Shown piece by piece: positions 57,080 to 62,666 of a DNA stretch of 62,666 nucleotides; position 1 is the first letter of the stretch; each line of letters starts with the position of its first letter. The stretch lies in the NCBI GenBank assembly GCA_009781045.1, contig WQYW01000006.1:1-62666 (forward strand), in the 5' to 3' direction. A program made the translations under genes and the position numbers. The notes under the pieces were generated by a model. The model ran no database searches and was not told where the DNA came from. It worked only from the letters and a program-made list of their open reading frames with translations. This DNA is from Alphaproteobacteria bacterium (GTDB lineage Bacteria > Pseudomonadota > Alphaproteobacteria > Rhizobiales > Xanthobacteraceae).

Positions 57080-59014
57080 ATGACCACCCCGGAAGTGTTG
57101 GAAACGAGTATCCAGTCCGCAACCGAGGCCCTGCTGGGCTTCCAGCAGTCCGACGGCCACTGGGTTTTTGAGCTGGAGGCCGACTGCACGATTCCGTCCG
57201 AATATGTCATGCTGCGCCACTATCTCGGCGAAGCCGTCGACAGCGTGCTCGAAGCCAAGATCGGCAGATATCTGCGCCGCATCCAGGGCGCCCATGGCGG
57301 CTGGCCGCTGGTGCATGACGGTCCGTTCGACATGAGCGCGAGTGTGAAAGGCTATTTCGCGCTCCGCCTGATCGGCGACAGCGTTGACGCCCCCCATATG
57401 GTGCGGGCGCGGGAAGCCATCCGTTCCCGTGGTGGTGCCATCCACTGCAACGTCTTCACCCGTTTCACCCTGGCGCTGTTCGGCATCGTGAGCTGGCGCG
57501 CGGTGCCGGTGCTGCCGGTCGAGATCATGCTGCTGCCGTATAAGGCACCGTTTCACCTCAACAAGATCGCCTATTGGGCGCGCACCACCCTGGTCCCGCT
57601 GCTGGTGCTGGCGGCGCTCAAGCCCCGGGCCCGCAACCCCAAAGGCGTCGGCATCAGCGAATTGTTTCTCCAGGATCCCCATTCGATCGGGATGACCGCC
57701 AGGGCGCCGCATCAGAGCCTGGGCTGGTTTCTGCTGTTCCGTGGTCTCGATGTCGTACTCCGCCTCTCCACGCCGTTCTTCCCGAAAAAACTGCGGCAGC
57801 GTGCCATCGATGCGGCGCTGGCCTTCACCGAGGAGCGGATCAACGGCGAGGACGGCATGGGGGCGATCTTCCCACCCATGGCCAATATCGTGATGATGTA
57901 TGATGCGTTGGGCAAGGATGAGAATTTCCCGCCGCGGGCGCTGACACGGCGCGGGCTCGACAGGCTTCTGGTGATCGGCGACGACGAGGCCTATTGCCAG
58001 CCCTGCGTGTCGCCGGTGTGGGACACGTCGCTGGTCTGTCATACGCTGCTCGAGGCCGGCAACGCAGTCGAGGCCACAAAACAGGGGCTCGACTGGCTGA
58101 TTCCAAGACAGGTCCTGGATCTCAAGGGCGACTGGGTGGTGAAGCGGCCCGATGTGCGCCCCGGTGGCTGGGCGTTTCAGTATAACAACCCCCATTATCC
58201 CGATCTCGACGATACCGCGGTGGTGGTGATGTCGCTCGATCGCATGCGCCGTGAACATGGTGCGCAGGGTTACGATGCGGCGATCGCGCGCGGCGTCGAG
58301 TGGATCGAGGGCATGCAGAGCGACGATGGCGGCTGGGCGGCCTTCGACGTCAATAATCTCGAATATTATCTCAACAATATCCCGTTTTCGGATCATGGCG
58401 CGCTGCTCGACCCGCCGACCGAGGATGTCACCGCGCGCTGCCTGTCGATGCTGGGCCAGCTCGGCCAGACCCTTGCCACCGGCAACAGGGCGGTCGCAGC
58501 CGGGATCGCCTATCTGCGCCGCACCCAGCACAAGGAAGGCTCCTGGTACGGCCGCTGGGGCCTGAATTTCATCTACGGCACCTGGTCGGTGCTGTGCGGG
58601 CTCAATGCAGCCGGGATTGATCACAGCGATCCCATGATCCGCAAGGCGGTGGAGTGGCTGGCCTCGATCCAGAACAGCGACGGTGGCTGGGGCGAGGACG
58701 CGGTCAGCTATCGGCTGGATTACAAGGGCTGGGAAAAGGCCCCCTCGACGCCGTCCCAGACCGGCTGGGCGCTGCTCGCTTTGATGGCGGTGGGTGAGGC
58801 CGATCACCCCGCCGTGGCGCGCGGGGTCCAGTACCTGATTGCCACACAGAACAAAAAAGGATTGTGGAGCGAGGAACGCTATACCGCAACGGGCTTTCCA
58901 CGCGTATTTTATCTGCGTTATCATGGCTACGCGAAGTTTTTCCCGCTTTGGGCACTGGCCCGCTATCGGAATCTGCGCAGCACCAATAGTCGGGTTGTAG
59001 GGGTCGGAATGTGA
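57080..59014 (+). CDS. shc: Squalene-hopene cyclase
   Basis: A 644-residue monotopic membrane cyclase that turns squalene into hopene and hopanol. The catalytic acid motif DLDDTA is at 375-380; QW repeats are plentiful (QSDGHWVFELEADC, QGAHGGWPLVHDG, QSDDGGWAAFDVNN, QHKEGSWYGRWGLNFIYGTW, QNSDGGWGEDAVSY). Full family length. Start: ATG 57080 with GGAG nine bases upstream; earlier in-frame codons are Arg/Ser-rich and rejected. hpnG overlaps its stop (GTGA). Confidence 0.97.
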   Translation: MTTPEVLETSIQSATEALLGFQQSDGHWVFELEADCTIPSEYVMLRHYLGEAVDSVLEAKIGRYLRRIQGAHGGWPLVHDGPFDMSASVKGYFALRLIGDSVDAPHMVRAREAIRSRGGAIHCNVFTRFTLALFGIVSWRAVPVLPVEIMLLPYKAPFHLNKIAYWARTTLVPLLVLAALKPRARNPKGVGISELFLQDPHSIGMTARAPHQSLGWFLLFRGLDVVLRLSTPFFPKKLRQRAIDAALAFTEERINGEDGMGAIFPPMANIVMMYDALGKDENFPPRALTRRGLDRLLVIGDDEAYCQPCVSPVWDTSLVCHTLLEAGNAVEATKQGLDWLIPRQVLDLKGDWVVKRPDVRPGGWAFQYNNPHYPDLDDTAVVVMSLDRMRREHGAQGYDAAIARGVEWIEGMQSDDGGWAAFDVNNLEYYLNNIPFSDHGALLDPPTEDVTARCLSMLGQLGQTLATGNRAVAAGIAYLRRTQHKEGSWYGRWGLNFIYGTWSVLCGLNAAGIDHSDPMIRKAVEWLASIQNSDGGWGEDAVSYRLDYKGWEKAPSTPSQTGWALLALMAVGEADHPAVARGVQYLIATQNKKGLWSEERYTATGFPRVFYLRYHGYAKFFPLWALARYRNLRSTNSRVVGVGM

Positions 59015-59820
59015 CGTTGAGCGTGAGGGAAGAACTGTCTGGAGGTGACAAGGCGGATTTGCGACCGTTGCTGATCGTCACCGGACTGCTCCAGGAGGCG
59101 CGCATTGCTACGGGCGCCGGGCTGGTGGTCTGCAGTTCCAGCAACACAGGGCAATTGCGGTCACTTCTGACGCTTGTCGACCCCAACTCGATCCGCGGCG
59201 TGATCTCTTTCGGCGTTGCCGGCGGCCTTGATCCCGATCTCCGGACCGGGGATGTGGTGGTGGCCAGCGATGTCATGGCCGGCGCGGGACGCTGGGGGAC
59301 GCTGGCCGCACTGAACGAGGATCTGGTCAATCGGCTCACTTCCGGCAGGCGCCGTGTGGTCAGCGGCACGCTGGTCGGAGCTGAAGAGGTGCTGGTGGGC
59401 CATTCCTTCAAGGCCGTTTTGCGCTCCGAAACCGGTGCAATAGCGGTCGATATGGAAAGCCATATCGCGGCGGCCTATGCCGAAGAGGTCGGACTGCCCT
59501 TCGCCGCCTTGCGGGTGATCAGTGATCCCGCCCACCGTGCGCTGCCGGCGCTGGCGCGCGGGGCGATCAAGCCCAACGGCCAGGTCGATCTTGCGGTGGT
59601 GCTGCGTGGTGTGGCGCGCAATCCAGGTCTGCTGCGGGAACTGGTGATCACCGGGCTCGATTTCAGCCGGGCCTTGCGCGAACTCAAGGGCTGTCGCAAG
59701 GTGCTGTCCGACCGTGACGTGCTGTCCAACCGCCAGGCTTGGGAGCGCGAGCGCGTGAACGGCGCGCGACCGGCAAAGCAGGGCCTCGCCAGCCAGCATC
59801 TGGCGCCGCAGGCGGCATGA
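59011..59820 (+). CDS. hpnG: Adenosylhopane nucleosidase-type phosphorylase
   Basis: A 269-residue nucleoside-phosphorylase-fold protein. LLIVTGLLQEARIATGAG opens it; GVISFGVAGGLDPDLRTGDVVVAS and AVDMESHIAAAYAEEVGLPFAALRVISD are the substrate-binding blocks with the conserved Met-Glu. HpnG removes adenine from adenosylhopane to give ribosylhopane for side-chain extension. It is coupled to shc by a four-base overlap (GTG start). Its usual substrate-maker, HpnH, is not found downstream in this window. Confidence 0.93.
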   Translation: MTLSVREELSGGDKADLRPLLIVTGLLQEARIATGAGLVVCSSSNTGQLRSLLTLVDPNSIRGVISFGVAGGLDPDLRTGDVVVASDVMAGAGRWGTLAALNEDLVNRLTSGRRRVVSGTLVGAEEVLVGHSFKAVLRSETGAIAVDMESHIAAAYAEEVGLPFAALRVISDPAHRALPALARGAIKPNGQVDLAVVLRGVARNPGLLRELVITGLDFSRALRELKGCRKVLSDRDVLSNRQAWERERVNGARPAKQGLASQHLAPQAA

Positions 59821-60705
59821 GCGGATCGTTTCTTCGCAGATAAACCGGATGGCAGGTTCCTCTGGCGGGCAGACTTCTCTGCGGCAGTTGGCACGGCTCA
59901 AGGGGATCTGACGGCTTTCTGATACGCTGGGCGCCCCTCCCGAACCGTGAGCTGGTGGGAGGTTTTGTAGCGGGCGCAGCGCGCGCGCGCCCCGCGAGAC
60001 AGCCATGGTTCCAGATGGGGCGACAATGGACAGGTCCAGACGACCCTTATCCAACAGGTGAGACTCCGGCCCTGGGTTAAATCCGCATTTCCAGGCGGTA
60101 ACAGGGCGGCATGAAGTCCCTGACCAGCCGCCTCTCCCGTGTTGGTTGGGCTGAACCAAAGGCGCAACCTTTTGGTGCATCGCCCGACCGGGCTTCCAGG
60201 ACAAGACGATGGATCATCCTGGAAATGGCAGTTGGAGACGGAATTTCACCGTACCTTGCTGTTTGGACGCCGGATTTCGCCACCTGCACCATTCACCCCA
60301 TGGGTACTGCTCCGCAATTGGAAAAACAGTCGTAACCTATGGTAAATCCTAGGTTTTCTATATCACACCGGGCTGTCAACTGCCGTATTTAGAATCATGA
60401 ATCTGGTAAGCCCCACGGAGATCGTCGGAGCAGAGAGGGTCGAAGCGAACCGGAACGCTGTCGGGGGTAAGTCCAAACGGGAAGTTTTGGGGCGGATGCT
60501 TTCGCGGAATAGCCAGGTCCGACACAGCGTCAATCACCCCAAACGGCGTTTCCCAGCAAAACCCCGTCAGGTGGGCACTCGACGCAGGTTGGTACCCGCT
60601 CGGCCCTCTGAGCGGATCAGATTCCATTTGGGAACATTTTGGGGGTACCTTGCTCCATCCGCAGCATGGTGGTTTGGTGATCGGACCCTTGGGAGAGTGA
60701 TTTCC
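59821..60705. other. Junction region after hpnG
   Basis: About 885 bases, shifting from GC-rich hopanoid-type sequence to a less GC-rich island. It contains a direct repeat (60211-60320) that recurs near the right end of the window. A frame joining the next gene starts at 60397, but that part is basic and not family-like. Confidence 0.5.
60211..60320 (+). repeat. Left direct repeat flanking the three-gene cassette
   Basis: CATCCTGGAAATGGCAGTTGG, TACCTTGC, GGACGCCGGATTTCGCC and ATTCACCCCATGGGTA occur here in the same order as CATCCTAAATCTGGGAGTTGG, TACCTTGC, GGCGACGGATTTTGCAC and GTTCACCCGATGGGTG at 62542-62660, with small gaps. Similarity is roughly 70 percent by eye. The start also recalls the MDDHPGWR-type repeats elsewhere in the window. 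Confidence 0.55.
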
Positions 60706-61494
60706 ATGATTCAGCCAGGAACGGTGCCATCGACCAATACACTCCAGGAACTGACCATGGCAGCACACTTCCGTGCGCCGCTGCCGCTGGGGGTCATCGA
60801 CCTTGCCGCCTGGACGACCGCCTTTCATGACTATCCGATCATTCAGCAACTCCCGAGCCTTCCCCCAGCCAACCTGACACCGACTTCAGGCCTGATGCCA
60901 CAGGTTGCAGTGGAGTTTGGCATGGGCCGCATCTCACTCCCACGCATGTTGGTCCGGTCCCCAGATGGGCGGTACGCAATTCAGTTGCAGGGGGACCGCC
61001 TTGCTTTTGGATGGTCGCGGATCGAACCAGTGGGCGCACCTGCCAGTTACCCCGGTTTCGATTCAATGATGAAAAAATGGACCGAAATCTCCTCCCGCTT
61101 CGAAGCCTGGACAGAAGGCCGCTTCCACCGGCATCCACAACACGGCCTCGCCGAAGTGAGTTATGCCAACGCGGCACCGTTGGATCGAGATGGCAAGAGG
61201 AAGCGAATTTCAGAAATTTTCAAGTTTTGTCAATCTGATGGACGGGCGCTGACCATGTTCAATATGAATTGGGTGGAGTGCGTCTATCCAGATCAGGGGA
61301 CGTCCCCCCCGAAGGGCTCGGTTGTTGCATCGGTTGGGCTGGCAGAACTCCCACCGGCGGTCATGGTGCTCGCGTTCAATTTTGCTGGAATAGCCACCAT
61401 TGCGGATGGCCAGCCAACGGAGCATATTATGCGCGATATCCACGCCAAGATTCGAGAAATTTATCAAAGCGCGGTGATTCCCGATGGAGGTTAA
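60706..61494 (+). CDS. TIGR04255-like protein
   Basis: A 262-residue protein that fits my memory of TIGR04255, a sporadically distributed family of unknown function: a short N-terminal segment with HFRAPLPLGVIDLAAW, then PRMLVRSPDGRYAIQLQGDR, LAFGWSRIEP, YPGFDSMMKKWTEISSRFEA, and VSYANAAPLDRDGKRKRISE. No signal peptide or membrane segment. Start: ATG 60706 with GGGAGAG about ten bases upstream. DNA is less GC-rich than the hopanoid genes, suggesting transfer. It overlaps the next gene by 11 bases, so the three downstream genes form a unit. Family assignment is from recall only. Confidence 0.65.
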   Translation: MIQPGTVPSTNTLQELTMAAHFRAPLPLGVIDLAAWTTAFHDYPIIQQLPSLPPANLTPTSGLMPQVAVEFGMGRISLPRMLVRSPDGRYAIQLQGDRLAFGWSRIEPVGAPASYPGFDSMMKKWTEISSRFEAWTEGRFHRHPQHGLAEVSYANAAPLDRDGKRKRISEIFKFCQSDGRALTMFNMNWVECVYPDQGTSPPKGSVVASVGLAELPPAVMVLAFNFAGIATIADGQPTEHIMRDIHAKIREIYQSAVIPDGG

Positions 61495-62083
61495 ACAATT
61501 TTGGGTTGGATGCTCTCTGACGAGTATGCTTCTGACGGGCACCAGCAACATGCCGCCGCTGCGTCCGACGCTGATCGACAGCCCTGGTCTGGTCGCGGTC
61601 GTCGGAACGAGTGATGTTATTGGCCCGTCCACGGAACGTGCCTCATCCATGGAATCGAAGGTGGTGGATTGGAAATCACGACTTTCGGCAAATGTGCGAA
61701 GCCTGTCTCAGCTTCGTGCTGGATGGGATGGTCCCGGTTCGGTCCCTGTTCCGGAGACATTACTGGCCCGCGCAGCCTTTTACGTCCAGTCCGCACTTGA
61801 TGCTTTTGAAGGTATGACCGCACCGCGTCTGGTGCCGGGCGGGGACGGCAGTGTCCAGATCGAATGGCATTCGGTTCGGGGCGAACTTGAATTTGATATT
61901 GATGATCAAGGCTTTGCTTCGATTTGGGGACGTGATCATTTGAGCGGGATGGAGTTCGACGGTGAAGGCAGGGAAGCACTTGCTCTCTTTTATCGTTGGG
62001 CACCGCTGGTTGCCTCGCGATATCACAATGCTGCTGATGTACCTGCTCAGACGCAAATGGCCACGTTCCTGGTTGCTGCCTGA
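61484..62083 (+). CDS. Unknown protein, second gene of the cassette
   Basis: A 199-residue soluble protein. Its recognisable core is LSQLRAGWDGPGSVPVPETL followed by GGDGSVQIEWHSVRGELEFDI, a pattern (GWDG...then GG---IEW) I associate with small conserved hypothetical proteins of mobile regions. No catalytic motif is visible. Start: ATG 61484, overlapping the end of the TIGR04255-like gene by 11 bases; ATG 61526 is possible. The first ~55 residues are poorly conserved-looking. Confidence 0.6.
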   Translation: MEVKQFWVGCSLTSMLLTGTSNMPPLRPTLIDSPGLVAVVGTSDVIGPSTERASSMESKVVDWKSRLSANVRSLSQLRAGWDGPGSVPVPETLLARAAFYVQSALDAFEGMTAPRLVPGGDGSVQIEWHSVRGELEFDIDDQGFASIWGRDHLSGMEFDGEGREALALFYRWAPLVASRYHNAADVPAQTQMATFLVAA

Positions 62084-62513
62084 TTTTCGTTTTATTCGCA
62101 CTCTGCAATCGCCACACCACATCATCTTTGACGAAAAAACGGGGCTCTATCGGATTTCGTCAAAGGCCTTCACTCCATCATCGTCGGATGGAAAGTTGTC
62201 TGGCGACCTTGAGGAGGTGCTTGCTGCTGATGGATTGGGACCAACCGCAATATATCCGGCCGTCCGCGATGCTGTCGGTGCCGCCTCCGTTACTGTCGGC
62301 GAAATTCGGGCTCTTCAAGCCGAGGTCGACCATGATCCAACCAGGGAGAACTGGTACCATGGTGCCGCCACAGGCTGCAAAAAGAAGAGTGTGAAGCAGA
62401 AGCTCAGTGCGGCGGCATCCGAGATTGTCCCGATTAATCAGGCCAAGGCCAGGGAACTGGACAGGATGCTGGATGCGGGGCGCACTTACCCCGGGGAGCC
62501 TGGAGTGCGTTAG
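62037..62513 (+). CDS. Unknown protein, third gene of the cassette
   Basis: A 158-residue basic protein whose core is HHIIFDEKTGLYRISSKAFT, LSGDLEEVLAADGLGP, and VTVGEIRALQAEVDHDPTRENWYH. The RISS-AF / D-EE-L / A--R-L---V--DP---N layout resembles small uncharacterised proteins I have seen in similar gene trios, but I cannot name a family. It starts at ATG 62037 (ATG 62028 is also in frame), overlapping gene two by about 47 bases, and ends just before the right direct repeat. Confidence 0.55.
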   Translation: MYLLRRKWPRSWLLPDFRFIRTLQSPHHIIFDEKTGLYRISSKAFTPSSSDGKLSGDLEEVLAADGLGPTAIYPAVRDAVGAASVTVGEIRALQAEVDHDPTRENWYHGAATGCKKKSVKQKLSAAASEIVPINQAKARELDRMLDAGRTYPGEPGVR

Positions 62514-62541
62514 TGGCAGCCGAGGTCACGCGAGCTTGAGT

Positions 62542-62660
62542 TCATCCTAAATCTGGGAGTTGGATGCGGTACCTTGCCGGAAGTGATTGTTTCGGCGACG
62601 GATTTTGCACCCGCCCCGTTCACCCGATGGGTGACAATCCGAGAGTGGCTGAATCAGTCC
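62542..62660 (+). repeat. Right direct repeat flanking the three-gene cassette
   Basis: Counterpart of 60211-60320 in the same orientation, beginning about 30 bases after the third cassette gene. It contains TACCTTGC, GGCGACGGATTTTGCACC and TTCACCCGATGGGTG in the same order, with a small insertion relative to the left copy. Copies are too diverged to be a recent target-site duplication. The window ends within or just after it. Confidence 0.5.
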
Positions 62661-62666
62661 CAAAGC

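Noticed and set aside
60397..60705. N-terminal extension of the TIGR04255-like protein
   Set aside because: Basic, not family-like, and the ATG at 60706 has its own purine-rich ribosome binding site.

Overview
The window is a high-GC alphaproteobacterial chromosome segment, most likely from the Hyphomicrobiales (Bradyrhizobium/Rhodopseudomonas/Xanthobacteraceae-like). That placement rests on gene order (dapA-smpB-NYN protein-rpoZ-rel-pdxJ-acpS-lepB-rnc-era-recO-parC and rpiA-DUF2059-gor-aroG) and on a hopanoid cluster that includes a probable C-2 methylase. No ribosomal RNA, tRNA, transposase, phage structural gene or multi-repeat CRISPR array was seen.

Layout. 0-9 kb is accessory: a clipped gene at the left edge, a tandem AAA ATPase, a DUF6880-type protein, a secreted DUF2225-like protein, a small membrane protein and a beta-hydroxyacid dehydrogenase, plus a decayed partial copy of the last two. 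8.7-18 kb is housekeeping: apbC/mrp, moaA, gph, rpiA, DUF2059, gor, class II DAHP synthase, dgkA and hemH. 18-20.2 kb holds an orphan Gp37/Gp68-type gene whose expected start codon seems lost and a remnant of a HicB-like antitoxin. 20.2-24.5 kb holds a QmcA/NfeD pair behind four tandem palindromes, then a lytic transglycosylase. 25-39.4 kb is the conserved dapA-to-parC block. Two of its genes (the NYN protein and parC) are broken by single frameshifts; parC is normally essential, so base-calling error is a real possibility.

39.5-47 kb has two MFS transporters, a universal stress protein, a short-chain dehydrogenase, a molybdopterin-binding-domain protein and an amidase. 47.4-59.8 kb is the hopanoid region: hpnP-like radical SAM methylase, an RND exporter, two small secreted proteins, hpnC, hpnD, hpnE, shc and hpnG. 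HpnC and HpnD are encoded as one continuous fused protein with both catalytic motif pairs intact. Together these genes convert farnesyl diphosphate through presqualene diphosphate and hydroxysqualene to squalene, cyclise it to hopene and process the extended hopanoid. hpnH, which often follows hpnG, is not in the window.

60-62.7 kb: after hpnG lies a lower-GC, three-gene overlapping cassette (a TIGR04255-like protein plus two small unknown proteins) bracketed by degenerate direct repeats. The repeats look related to a repeat family found in other intergenic gaps (about 34.1 and 52.0 kb). A solitary 29-bp type I-E CRISPR-type repeat sits beside a strong hairpin at 52.2-52.3 kb.

The best candidates for something undescribed are the HpnC-HpnD fusion, the repeat-bounded three-gene cassette, the tandem palindromes before qmcA and the orphan CRISPR repeat. 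All calls come from reading the sequence and from family knowledge; no search was run.
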